From Hyperoplus lanceolatus (taxonomy: Eukaryota > Chordata > Actinopteri > Uranoscopiformes > Ammodytidae), in the NCBI GenBank assembly GCA_026929865.2, contig CM049397.1:1240001-1304000 (forward strand): DNA of 64,000 nucleotides, in the 5' to 3' direction. Under the pieces are notes generated by a model. That model had not been told where the DNA came from. It did not search any database and was given only the letters and a program-made list of their open reading frames with translations. Below, one piece after another: positions 1-11,323 of the stretch. The position numbers and the translations under genes are program-made. How positions within the stretch are numbered: the stretch's first letter is position 1; every line of letters starts with the position of its first letter.

Positions 1-84
1 GGTTCTCAACCTTTTTTGAGAAAACGCCCCCCTAACCTTACCGAGATACTCTAGCGCCCTCCCCCCCAAAAAAAACAAAAAAAA

Positions 85-118
<34 letters not shown>

Positions 119-1189
119 TGTACATATATTAGCCAAAGAGATACTGTATTAAATGCACATTCATCTGTTAAACTAGTTCAGACAAGGCAACTATTTAAGT
201 ACATTTCTTGGTGCATAAATATTATTTTTACTTTGCGAAGACAAATACAGTATTGTAAGAAAATCGTTTAGAAAATAATGAATGTGAATTATTCTAAGCT
301 GCAGAGTTCTTGAACGGTAAGCCAGACTTAGCAATTAATAAAGCGATGTTGTAGGACGCTCAAAGACTTAAAGTAGGATGGATCTTTAGCTGATTTTTCG
401 GGATGTTTTTTCACTAAATGTTCCTGTAGTCATGAGGGTTTCATGGCCTCATTAGAGAACACCTGATTGCAGAGCGGTGTTCATCGGTGACGGGATAAAT
501 CCATAACTATTGGCATTGTACTGCCGGCACTTTTTCTTGCTATCCGCCATGTTTGTTTATGTTATGTTATTAAAGTTGAATATGTTACAATGAATTATGC
601 ACGTTTTCATTGGTTGTTGAACTGTTATCCCTCGAACTAGCGCTCATGACGTAGCTGTGCTTTGCTGCTGTCATAGGGCTGCTGTACAGGGCTTCAGTGA
701 GCCTCTCGCGGTGCACAGCGTTTAGTATATCGTCCCTCTCCAACATATGAGGGTTGTGTCTTTAACATGGTTCTGCTTGTGTGTTAGTTAACTCCATGCT
801 TTGGCTGATTACTCTGTGTTTTCTCCACCTCAGAGACAATAGTTAGTTTAAGTTTGAATCTCGCTGCGCTAGCATTAGCATTAGCAATATCAGTAAACGT
901 CATTATACTAGTCTGTGATTGGCTGATTCCTCTGCCACTAAGGCTTTGATTGGCTGGTTGTTCTGACTCAAAGACTTCTGATTGGCTGTCTGCAGAGCCT
1001 TCTCTTTTCTAAGGCTGTGACAGTCAGCAGACCGCAGAACATTGGAGAGAATAGTTAAAAAGAGGTCAAGGGGTTAGAAACATGAAAAGTTAAAATAGGC
1101 TGTTTATTTCAGGTAACCTATTTTTGCAGTCCCCCTAGGTTGTACGAACGCCCCCCAGGGGGCGGTACCGCCCCCGTTGAGAAACCCTG
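1..1189. mobile_element. hAT-like non-autonomous transposon, left tip outside window
   Basis: The window opens with GGTTCTCAACC followed by a C-rich run. At 1174-1189 the inverse, GTTGAGAAACCCTG, closes the unit, also next to C/G-rich runs. Such GGTTCTCAAC ends are typical of hAT non-autonomous elements. The first bases of the left end and its 8-bp target duplication lie before base 1, so the superfamily is inferred. A (CA)n tract sits near 90-117. No coding frame is seen inside. Confidence 0.6.
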
Positions 1190-1930
1190 GTCTATAGCCT
1201 ATTTCAGCCTTGTCTGTGGAAATAAAGATAGCTGGACAAGAGTTCTTCTGCTTCGTTCCTCTCACTGCATTTAAATGCATTCACTATATTAAAGAGAAAG
1301 ATGTCCCGTAAAAGAAAAAGAGCAACAAGCCCAACCCAGAGGACCCTGCTTAATATTTTATTTTAAATACATATTTTTACGGAAAATTCAATAGCTTCTA
1401 ATTAATCCGACCCAGTGTCTCCAAATTATTTGTTCACACAAAATTCCTCAGATTTAGCCTCTTAATTTTCCTCTCAAAGTGCACCAGATTCATGCATTTC
1501 ACTTTAAAAAGGTAAAAAAAATCTCCCGGGGGGCATAACCCAGGACCCCCCTAGGAGGGTCAGGATCTCTGTTGGCTACCAGTTTCACCCAGCAGGACAT
1601 TGGAGGCACTAGCGACTAGGGTGAATGACATAACAATAGTCAATAATTTGGGCTAGTCTTTCTGCCTATCTCTCTCACTCCATTGCACACTCAGTCACTA
1701 CTATCCATGCTTAAAGGAAGCAAGATTAAACCACTGGATAAAGATGTTCAAATGTATTCTAAAAAAGCAAAACAAAAACATACTTTGATAAAGATGTTAA
1801 AATGTTTAAAGGAATGAGTTTAAAAACGCACAAAGATGTTTAGAATGTTTAAAAAATATGTTTAAAATGTGTAAAATAATGATAAGATCTTTCAAAACAC
1901 AGGGATTTTGATATTTTTTTTGGGGGGAGA
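1190..1930. repeat. Dispersed hAT-type repeat copy with possible transposase start
   Basis: The stretch 1360-1900 is closely matched at 57060-57430 in the same orientation and in part at 7540-7720 in reverse: a CATGCATTTCACTTTAAAAAGG block, then a C/G-rich CCCCCTAGGAGGGTC block, then the tail TTTAAAAACGCACAAA. It is therefore an interspersed repeat. At 1301 an ATG opens a very short frame beginning MSRKRKRATSPTQRTL, which resembles the basic N-terminus of some fish hAT transposases, but it stops after about 20 codons. The family assignment is inferred from the repeat relatives, one of which ends with the hAT-like AAAACCCCTG. Confidence 0.5.
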
Positions 1931-2685
1931 GAGCTTGCTCAGGAATGGCAGCAGGCAGGTGTGAGTGCATCTGCACGCAGACTTTTGAAGGAAGGCCTGG
2001 TGTCAAGAAGGGCAGCAAACAAGCAAAAGGTACAGGGATTGGACTGCTGAGGACTGGGGTAAAGTCATTTTCTCTGATGAATCCCCTTTCCGATTGTTTG
2101 GGGCATCTGGAGAAAATCTTGTTCGGAGAAGACGAGGTGAGTGCTACCATCAGTCCTGTCTCGTGCCAACAGTAAAGCATCCTGAGACCAGTCATGTGTG
2201 GGGTTGCTTCTCAGTCAAGGGAGTGGGCTCTCTCACAATCTTGCCTAAAACACATCCATGAATAAAGAATGGTACCAGAACGTCCTGCGAGAGCAACTTC
2301 TCCCAACCATCCAAGAGCAGTTTGGTGATGAACAATGCCTTTTCCAGCATGATGGAGCACCTTGCCATAAAGCAAAAGTAATAACTAAATGGCTCGGGGA
2401 ACAAAACATAAAGATTTTGGGTCCATGGCCAGGAAACTCCCCAGATCTTAATCCCATTGAGAATTTGTGGTCAATCCTCAAGAGGCGGGTGGACAAACAA
2501 GAACCCACAAATTCTGACAAACTCAAAGCATTGATTATGCAAGAATGGATTGCTATCAGTCAGGATTTGTTCCAGAAGTTGATTGACAGCATGCCAGGGA
2601 GAATTGCAGAGGTCTTGAAAAGGAAGGGTCAACACTGCAAATATTGACTTGTTGCATGAACTCAGTGTAATTGTCAATAAAAGCT
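1931..2685 (+). pseudogene. Tc1-type transposase remnant with DD35E spacing
   Basis: Only the C-terminal two thirds of a DDE transposase is present. The first part (about 2036-2250) reads IFSDESPFRLFG with the first catalytic Asp. The second part is an open frame at 2258-2647 containing FQHDGAPCHKA (Asp codon 2351) and DLNPIENLW (Glu codon 2459), ending QHCKY. The two parts are out of frame near 2250-2258, so there is at least one indel, and the N-terminal helix-turn-helix region is missing. Exactly 35 residues separate the second Asp and the Glu; classical fish Tc1 elements have 34. The known DD35E group is Traveler. An AATAAA lies at 2676-2681. The element is dead. Confidence 0.8.
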
Positions 2686-4809
2686 TTTGATAATTATGAA
2701 ATTGTGTTGTCTTTCAAGGCATTAATTTAATTTTCTTGCATTTATTTCTGAAATAATTATATGTAAAACGGGATGTGGATAATTACTTTACAGTTGAAAT
2801 TAGCTAAGGTATAAATTCATATTATTTTGACGGTTTGCAATGATGTCACTTCCGGTTTAGTCACTTCCTGTGACGTCATTTCCTGTTAAAATCTTACCTG
2901 TGAATGAATAATATGATTTAAAGTACGTATGATTTAGGGGTACTATGATGTGTTATAATGTTAGAAGTATAGTCAGAGAAGTGCTGTCAAGAGTTGGAGT
3001 GACAGGATGCGGCACAGGAAGCTGGCAACATCCTGTATAAGCAGGTGTCAAGATAAGAATCTAAGTAGAAAGTTATTGTTGTTGCCATGAGAGAAGTAGG
3101 TAACCAAATATTGCATCTCAGCAAAAGCAGGCGGGGAGAGAGATAGAGGGGAAGGGGTAGGCTATCAACAGTTATTCATCATAAAATTGTGAAAGATATA
3201 AGGCAAGGTTTTGCAGAGAAAGAGTCAGTTAAGCCTCGTCAGACCTCGCGGACGGAAGCAAGCAGACCTAGGACCGACCACCCCGAAGAAGCAAGCTACG
3301 GACGAAGTAAAGAACTAAGTCTCTGAAAAGAACTTAAGTCTATGGACGAGATAGAGAAACAGCGCAGCAAAGACATCGCAAGACTTAGAGAACTCAACAC
3401 CCGTCATCAGCTGAATCACAGAGGGCCGACAAGAAGAGCGCTTAACCACTTCCAACCAGCTGAAGGGACAATTAGGAGAACTCTTTGTTTCAACGCTCAC
3501 ACTGTTGGACTGAGTGAATCATGACCGGACGGCTAGGAGGTTTGGAAGGCTGAGCCTGACTAAGCTCCCCTCTCCTCTCCTCTAGGAGAACTTTCTGAGA
3601 CTTTGTACAAAGTTTGTGAGGATCTCCGTGCAGTTCCCAGACAACGGTGAAAGAGAAGTTGCTAGACCAAGTGACTTTCCCTCTGCCTCTCCACAACCCA
3701 ACCGGATACCAATATTCCCCGCTTCAGCTCTGCTGCATAAGGTTAGATATTAGACGATAGAGTAGGGACCATTGTGAGAATAGCCAACCAATGTAAGTAA
3801 TCATTTTGAATCTGAATTGAGCTGTATGCCTGCCTTTAATATCAATAAAGCATTTAATCTTCATTTAACATGTCGTTGTGGACCTTGGATCATTATCTTT
3901 TCTAAGGTTGTAATTTACTAGGTGAAGTGTGTTCTTACATCTACAAAAGGTTCTTATAGGTTACTTCTAGCCCTTTAAACTAAACATACCCTTATGGCCT
4001 GCTGTCCATTAAAACCCTATCCTAGCGACCATACCAAGAGCCTGGATCATTAAGAGGAGAGCTGCCGTTAACTGATGCGACTGGTGTGGTAGTAAGACCC
4101 GAGGGCTATTCGGTCCTACTGCTGGGCCAGTGTAAGCAGGGTAGACCTCAGGACGAAGGCAGTTAGAAAGCTAGGCGTGTCTCCTCGCCACCAGCTTAAT
4201 TATTCCTAGTTTATCCTTGAACGAGTAAGACTCTCAGGTGAAGGAATCGGACCCTTTAAACGGAGAGCTAGTACCGGAACCTCCTGTACTGGGGTAACTA
4301 GAACTCTGCTAGCATTATTTTTTGACAAAGTGTGTGCATTTTGAGGCTTTAAAGTACCGTTTCAAGTACCGTTTAAGCACTGGAACCATTTCAAAAGTAC
4401 AGAGTAGTAACTGGACAGACAGAACGTCTCCTCGCGTCTGAAAAGGCCTTAAGATGACTTTTCTTTAATGCCCTTAGTTCTTCTAGAGCTTGCATCCAGT
4501 CTGCCCTGCACATATGAGGCTACGACATGCCCAATAAACCACTCGGCCGAGTATGTGTGAACAAAATAAAGTATTAAAAAGTCACTTCCAGTTTTGAGGG
4601 GAATTCCCGGGAGGTGTCGCTTATATCCCGGGATTTAGAAAAGGTACATTTCGGGAATTTTCAGCAATCCTACTAGAAACGTCTCAACGGAGCAAAAACC
4701 AAAACAAAGCAAATACAGGCAGTGGGGGCGCAGTGATACGGTAATTGAGTTAGATTACTTTTGTGTGACTATCATTTATTTTTTAATAAAAATGTTGCAT
4801 GGTCAACCT
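2686..4809 (+). other. Unassigned stretch with LTR-like promoter and poly(A) layout
   Basis: No coding region is recognisable. A TATAAG motif at 3197-3202 is followed about 650 bases later by AATAAA at 3844-3849, then a further 400-500 bases of structured unique-looking sequence. This is the order of signals expected in a long LTR (U3-R-U5). I could not fix TG/CA ends or a target duplication, so this is only a candidate. Short GTACCGTTT repeats near 4355-4375 resemble ends of hAT-type MITEs. Confidence 0.25.
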
Positions 4810-5110
4810 TTAAAGGTGCAGTGTTTAGAATTTATTGGCATTTTTTAGAACAGACTTGGTAGGAATGGAATATAACATTCATAAGTGTTTTAAATAATGT
4901 TTATCATTTGAAAATAAAAGTAGTTTTTTCTTTTATTGCACTGCCATGATTCTACAGTAGCACAGAATAGACCAACTTAATCCTAGACAGGGCGAGGCAG
5001 CCTTCAGTTTTTATGCACCCAATCTCTGGATTAAACTTCCAGGGAATTTGAGGTCTGCTGCAACACTGGGCTCTTTTAAATCGGTTCTGAAGACTTTTCT
5101 GTTTCCCTTT

Positions 5111-5200
5111 GAATTGAATTGAATTGAATTGAATTGAATTGAATTGAATTGAATTGAATTGAATTGAATTGAATTGAATTGAATTGAATTGAATTGAATT
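5111..5200. repeat. (GAATT)18 tandem repeat
   Basis: Eighteen perfect GAATT pentamers with no interruption, directly after the LINE coding remnant. It may have expanded from the short GAATTGAATT often present in such 3' UTRs. Confidence 0.98.
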
Positions 5201-5240
5201 TTTATTTATCTTTTTTATTTAGTATTTTTTTTTAATTTAA

Positions 5241-7178
5241 AGTGGCTACGAGTAACTTTGTCGGTTGGCGGCCCCTTTGGACAAAAGCAGTAGAAATTTT
5301 ACGACGCCAGCTGTTGTAAAGCTGTTTTCTAGCACGTGCCGGCTGTGCGAGTGTCAAATGATTAGGACTCAATATAGACTGTGCATGTCCGTGTGTTGAA
5401 GGTGTGAGGGCACCGGACTCTTTTCGGCTCCATGAGAGTGGTCAGTGACACTGCATCAACTAATGCCAGTCAGTGCCTCACACACCTGATTGCAATGAGT
5501 TGATGCAGGTTCACTAACCACATGCACGGAGCTGAAAGATTCCTCACAGAAAGCGAATGAACGAGAGACGGCAGTTAGTATGGATCACGATGAGGTAATG
5601 TGTGTATGGATCACAATGAGGTAATGTGTTTATGTTGATGTAAATAATGACTATTTCAGATGAATAATGGTTATCTGATGATGGTGAAGCAAAGTAAACT
5701 TTGTTTTAGTACCGCTCATTCATTTAGGGCAACACCCTCCTCCCGGGCTCAGCCCCGCACTAGATGATTGTGATTGGTTTAAAGAAATAAAAACAGGCCA
5801 GCCCAGTTTCCCCCCAAATAGACGTCTCTAAACGGCGTGCTTCCAGACCACTACTTGCTGTAGTTTGGTCTGGCTTTGCGAGACTATTAGTGAATTAACA
5901 AAAGTAATGTAACATTTTCAAGGATTGCACCTTGTGGAAGCATAGGCCTAGTTTTTTGTGGGGATGGAGTGGATGTATCCCCCACAAAAAATATGAAAGA
6001 CAACCCCCTTCTCCCCACAAAAGGTAAAAAAGAAAGCAAATGAACGAGAGACGGCAGTTAGTATGGATCACGATGAGGTAATGTGTTTGTGTTGTTGATG
6101 TAAATAATGACTATTTCAGATGAATAATGGTCATCTGATGAAGGTGAAGCAAAGTAAACTTTGTGTTAGAACCGCTCATTCATTTAGGGCAACGCCCTCC
6201 TCCTGCCCGTCTATCACTCTTCCTTTTAGCTTTTCTTCATTGCATTTTCTTTTTTTTCTTTGATGGTTCAGCCCCGTTATCAGTCATTATGACGACAAAT
6301 AACTGTCTCAAACAAGGCTCCCGCTCCCCTTCCCTCACCTGGAGGGATAGGCTTCTCAAATATATAAAATATATATATTAGGGCTGTCAAATTAACGCGT
6401 TAATTTCGATTAATTAATCACAGAAAAATTAACGCGATTAAAAAAATTAACGCAGATTAATCGCACTTCTATAATGCCCATTGACCCGGTGCAAAAGTGG
6501 TGCGTAGCTGCACCGAGCTGCACCTGAAGCAGACACAGCCCGCGCGGGTGAAAGGGAGAAAAGTAAAGAGAGAAGCAGGGGGCCGAGGGCTCTATAGACG
6601 GTTTAATAAGCATGAAGGTAGGAAGACATCTTACTTTATTCTCCGCAGCCAGTGTCTGTGCATTATTGATTTAGTGGGTGCAACAATGTAGGCTAGGTTC
6701 AAAACAGTATCTCTCAATCTTTCTCCCCGTGTCTCAATTTTGTTTGCTAGCTGTCTCGTCGTCCGCGTAAACGTGTGCGTGTGTGTGCGCGTGCGTGCGT
6801 GTCTCTCAATATTTTTGCCTATGAGTACGACGATGGTGAATGAATCGGCATAAGCATCTGTGGCAGTGCAGCGCTGTCTGTTGTGGGGACAGAAGTTACG
6901 AGAGAGAGAGAGACTAGCAGGCTATACAGCTGTTTATAAACAGGTATAAAAGTGTCATAAAAGTATGCGATTAATTTAGATTAATTAATCACAGAGCCTG
7001 TAATTAATTAGATTAATTTTTTTAATCGCTTGACAGCCCTAATATATATATAATAATATATAAAAACGTCTTTCTTTGCACTGATCGCACTGTCTCGTTT
7101 GCTGTTAAAGGTAATTTATGATTATCAGAGGAAACATGAGGCTGTTTTAAAGATATTTAAAAGTTACTCGTAGTGGCT
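5241..7178. mobile_element. TTAA-flanked TIR element, copy 1
   Basis: TTAA at 5237-5240 precedes AGTGGCTACGAGTAACTTT; at the other end AAGTTACTCGTAGTGGCT precedes TTAA at 7179-7182. Ends and target site fit a piggyBac-like non-autonomous element. Related copies in this window are at 29044-29543 and 62704-63409. Copy 1 has an internal duplication: the block with GAGAGACGGCAGTTAGTATGG occurs at about 5563 and again at about 6044, and each block continues to the CGCTCATTCATTTAGGGCAAC motif. The segment 5764-5890 also recurs at 27391-27520. A MITE is inserted at 6378-7042. No transposase frame is seen. Confidence 0.75.
6378..7042. mobile_element. MITE with TTAGGGCTGTCAA ends, copy 1
   Basis: Perfect 13-bp terminal inverted repeats TTAGGGCTGTCAA / TTGACAGCCCTAA bound a 665-bp unit lying in a TA-rich target. 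Subterminal TTAATTAATCACAG motifs are repeated on both sides. A reversed, interrupted copy lies at 55635-60071. It is non-coding. The superfamily is unclear: the TA-rich flanks fit Tc1/mariner, but hAT-type duplication cannot be excluded. Confidence 0.8.
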
Positions 7179-7288
7179 TTAAATGTTTTGTCTCTATTCA
7201 TGTTTTTTATGTGTGCTCTATACTTGATGTATTTTAATATTGCTTCTGTAAAGCACCTTGAATGGCCTTGTGTCCGAAATGTGCTTTA

Positions 7289-8060
7289 AGGTGCGGCCAG
7301 GGCTGCCTTTACCTGCCACTAGGCCCTGGGGCTGAGAGGTTTCGTAGGCCCCCCCGGGCGGCGGTCTTACAATACAGATGCGTTAAAGCCATGTTTGTCT
7401 ACACCACAATATCTCTATTGATGAAATACAAAATCACTTAAGGGAACATGTAAATAACCCCCTCCTGGTCTAATGACTTTTAATAACCAAACACACATGG
7501 TTGGTTACAGCGTTTTTCCAAGTTATTGAGGAGACAGCGGTGGGGTCCCAGGACCTTTTAGGGGGGTCCGGGGGCATGCCCCCCCGGAAGAAAAATTTGA
7601 ACCTTTTATATTAAAATGCATCAATCTGGTGCACTTTAAGAAGAAAACTGAGGCTAAATTAACTATGTCCTATGTGAGCTATTTTCTGGAATCATTTGGA
7701 GACACAGAAATTCCAAAAAGCAGAAACAAAAATATACAGGTTTAAAAAATCCAGTCATTCAGCATTCCAATTTTTTTTTTTAAATAATCCCTTATCCTAA
7801 AGCTACTTCTCTCTTTGAACTCTTCGTTTTGTTTTTAATGGCTCATCTCAATATAGGCCCTTGATCTGCGGTGCCCCGAACAATGTTATTTAAACAAAAA
7901 TAACAAAAATGTACTGGTTCATGATAGGCCCCTGTTCTCCGTACACCCGCCCCCCCTACGAATATTAGGGGCCTATCATGAGCCAGTCAATAATTTATTG
8001 TTTTAAATGACAATGTCCGGGGCCTTCTTAGATCAGGGGCCTATATTGAGACAGTAAAAA

Positions 8061-8091
<31 letters not shown>

Positions 8092-9620
8092 ATTATTTTT
8101 TTTGAGAGGCCCCTGATCTTCGTAGGCCCTGGGGCTTCAGCTCAGGTAAGCCCGTGCATTAAGGCGGCCATGGGTGCGGCCACACTACACGCGTTACGCA
8201 GCTAAAATGTTGCTTGATCATTTTGTGTCAAAACTGGTTTTACGCACGTAACGTACGTAGTCTCCCTCCCGATAATTTATTTCCCCTAATCAACCATGGC
8301 TGCGATCAGACCCGACCCGACACAACAGCGTGCATGTCCGCACAAAAACAACAACAACACGGCCAAGAATTGTGCCAAAAGACAAATAAACAGCAACTGA
8401 ACAGCACAAAAAAACAGCATTGCATATTCATGCCGCTCGGAAATTCATACTAACAGCAAGGCAGCTACATAACAAACACAGTTACAGCAGCATCGGTGCA
8501 CGGCGGCACAAAATAAAGGCAAGTAGCCAACATTACCCTACCTGGCTGTGACAGGGGACCGTGGCTGGCGTAGATAAACCCCGGTGCTTCGCTGTACTTG
8601 TCGTGAAAGTCCCCCGGACTAACTAATGCTATCCAGCGCTAACTTGGTTCATCGGCTAAAGCACAGCTGCACATTCTAGCTGGATCTCAATTCAGGGGTC
8701 GCCGCCTACGTAGGCTGCATTTGAAGACCGATTGCGTCATAGCGGCGTGCAAAGGCTTGTTCCATTTGCAACGATTTGCAAGGCTCTTTCATATGCGGCC
8801 GAGAAATGCAGCCTTTGTTTCACAGTTTTGAAGGCTGCAACAGATGGATCTTTCGCGGCCCAACATATCCCAAGATTCATTGCATTTTTTTCCAGAGATG
8901 GCATAAAATAAAATAAAAATAACAAAACAGCAACGTGTTGCTCCATCTTCTTAACTTTTCCTTTCTTTTTTTCTTGTACTTTTTTTTCTTTTCGTCTGGT
9001 AGGCAACTTCTTTTTCTTTTTTCCTCTGTTGACAAGGCTGTTTCCGTTGGCAGCAATCAGGGTTGCTAGGCAGCACAGGAGCGGCGAGTCGTCACGCAAG
9101 GTAACGGCTTGCTACGCAAACCGGAAATGCTCGTAAACGGAGACCGTCTCGTTTAACAACACTCGTTCGGCCTTCGAATCGGCCTTCACAGGCTATAGCC
9201 TTCATAGACCGCGTCCTTAGCAGTAATGGGATACAGCTATTCACTGAATTAACCAGGAAGTCCATTCTCCTGGTTTACTTTCCCCTCGTCTTCTATTCCC
9301 GAGCGGCTGTCATACAGCACCGGCCGCCCGCAATACATTTTCCTCCTCTGTGTTTATCAGACTCTGTACACTGTTCTCCTTCCGTGCCAATGTATGTGAC
9401 GTCGGGTCAAGCTCAATGCTGATTGGCCAACGCGGCTAATCGTCGTGCGTAGGCGCGTTAGGTGTGTATATACGCGGCTCAAATAAGGCTAACCCGCCTA
9501 AAGTGTTGCTTTAGCACGTGTAACGCATCTACGCGCCATCTACGCACGTTAACCAATGGTTCCCTATGGAAAAATTGCCGATTGTATACGCGTCTGTACG
9601 CGTGGAGTGTGGCCGCACCT
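7289..9620. mobile_element. Harbinger-like MITE with TTA target duplication
   Basis: The ends are AGGTGCGGCC (7289) and GGCCGCACCT (ending 9620), flanked by TTA at 7286-7288 and TTA at 9621-9623. A 3-bp TTA duplication is the PIF/Harbinger signature. It is inserted in the 3' UTR of the L2-like LINE; removing it restores GTGCTTTAGAAATAAAC. The interior (8182-9600) is non-coding and GC-richer than the surroundings. It carries a different element next to its left end. Confidence 0.7.
7299..8172. mobile_element. hAT-like insertion beside the left end of the Harbinger-like MITE
   Basis: GGTGCGGCC occurs just before (7290-7298) and just after (8173-8181) this block, a duplication of 8 bp plus one chance base, which is the hAT length. 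The ends are imperfect inverted repeats sharing GGCYGCCTT. Part of the interior (7540-7720) is a reverse copy of the repeat at 1360-1560. A poly(A)/(TA)n tract sits near 8056-8090. It is non-coding. Confidence 0.6.
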
Positions 9621-9950
9621 TTAGAAATAAACTTTACTTGCCTTGCCTTGCCTAATCCACCTCAACACTTGATATTTTGGACAGAGTTGAGACAGTGTTG
9701 GATGATGCCATCTTTAGTAACTAGCTTCTCGTCCTCGAAGGCCACTGTAGCTTCTGTTATTATTAGAAAAGGAGGGATTACCCAGGGAGCATTGCTTTCT
9801 TGGACTTTCACCCCTAGATGCAACTAAATATTCAGATATTACACACTGCACCTTAAATACAAAAAAATAGAAATATTGTTTTTATAGAAATATAAGTGTT
9901 TTATGGAAATATCAGAGTCTTAGTGTTACTCTGCTGTCTGTAAACTTCAA

Positions 9951-10318
9951 CAGGGCTGTACGCTTATTTTTTTAGGTGGTAGCACTGGTGCTAAAAAGCA
10001 AAAAAATTCAGTAGCACAAAAATAAATTTGGTAGAACACAAAGTATGATTGAAAACTTGCATAACCTTAACCCATGCATTTCACTGTAATTACCTTTGAG
10101 CATGTCATCTTGGTCTCATTTGAGATTCTCAATTAATATTATATCCTAGTGTGTGCAGTAATAACTGTAGAAGACCTAATAGGGGTGCACTGATTGCAAT
10201 TTAGACAAAAGAATCTAACCTGCAAATTGCAATTTTTTGCTGATTCAGAATTATTTTTCCCCATAAAAATCTATATATATATATATATATATGTTTTGCA
10301 TATACATAAAATTATTAT

Positions 10319-10379
<61 letters not shown>

Positions 10380-11063
10380 GAAACATAGATAATGTCCTTC
10401 TGTTAATTAAAACCAAACTTTAAAACATTAAACATAGCCTATTAAATAAATAAGTATACATATTGGTACAATTTAGGATAAATTAAATAGGTCGTTATGA
10501 ATGTGATGGAAGTTGTTCTTCAGTGGCTTATTTCAAACGTTGTTTTTAGACTACTGTTGAGCAGCTGAATGAGTTGCCTTTCTAGCTAGAGCACTGCAGG
10601 GCTGTGAAGCGCTAACTTCCTGTTCTTACCGGCTTCAAAATAAAAGTCAACTCACGTTTGGCTAGTAACAGGCTTTTAACGTGAAGGCGCACAGGAAATG
10701 TTCTGTTTGCACATGCGCTAACTTAACTGCGGTAATGTGCCGTCTCCTTCCGGTTATTACCGTTGGTGTGAAGTTTTTATACGGTAGAATCGCTGCACGA
10801 GCACAGATCCCGAGGACACATATCTTTCACCAGCCAAAGTGAAGGGTGGACTCAATAACTTACTTGCCTAAGACTACATTTACCCCCATTTGGAGTGTTA
10901 ATGTAGAGCCCTCTAAGCAGTGTTGTGCATCTCTCCTCTGTGTTTCAAAGACAGCCTCTCCTCATTATCAACTAGCACTAGGGCGAATGGACTTGTATTC
11001 ATCATCGCACGTGATCAATTTCAGTAGCAACTGCGATCAAAACTGTCGCACTGTACAGCCCTG
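9951..11063. mobile_element. hAT-like TIR element with CAGGGCTGTAC ends
   Basis: CAGGGCTGTAC at 9951 is mirrored by GTACAGCCCTG ending at 11063, with TTCAA on both outer sides (9946-9950 and 11064-11068). Ends of the CAGGG type suggest hAT, but only five bases of target duplication match rather than eight. The interior is AT-rich with (TA)n at about 10272-10292 and (TAA)n at about 10318-10378, and no coding frame. Confidence 0.55.
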
Positions 11064-11237
11064 TTCAAATTGACAGCCATATGCGTATCTGTTATTTAGG
11101 CTCTGCTCCTTATATGTGATAAAATGTGCCTGCAGTCATAGCCTAAGGCTACGGCTGCCCTAGAGACAAAAGAAGATGGGCTGCCACCATCATGTTTAAC
11201 CACCCCTGACACATCACCACCCTTATTGTGCCTCTGA

Positions 11238-11323
<86 letters not shown>

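Larger units (their letters stand above)
4979..9653 (+). mobile_element. 3' end of an L2/Rex1-like LINE, split into three pieces
   Basis: Piece 1 (4979-5236) encodes the last residues of a LINE polyprotein: a frame with GEAAFSFYAPNLW and LKTFLF, typical of the C-terminus of L2/Rex1-type ORF2. It is followed by (GAATT)18. Piece 2 (7183-7285) is the 3' UTR with CTGTAAAGCACCTTGAA. Piece 3 (9624-9653) is the tail with AATAAACTTTACTTGCCTTGCC. When the two insertions between them are set aside, the pieces read as one continuous LINE 3' end. The 5' part of the LINE is absent, as usual for 5'-truncated copies. Confidence 0.75.
4814..9852. mobile_element. Outer TTAA-flanked MITE of the 4.8-9.9 kb nest
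   Basis: The left end is TTAA then AGGTGCAGTGT at 4814; the right end is ACACTGCACC then TTAA at 9853-9856. The left 170 bases and the right 200 bases carry the diagnostic start and finish of a common fish MITE (right side: CTAGATGCAACTAAAT just inside the end). TTAA duplication suggests piggyBac-type mobilisation. The 4.7 kb between is a stack of later insertions, listed separately. Confidence 0.7.

Noticed and set aside
6378-6390. TTAGGG at MITE ends as a telomere-like repeat
   Set aside because: Single copies that are part of the 13-bp terminal inverted repeat, not a tandem array.
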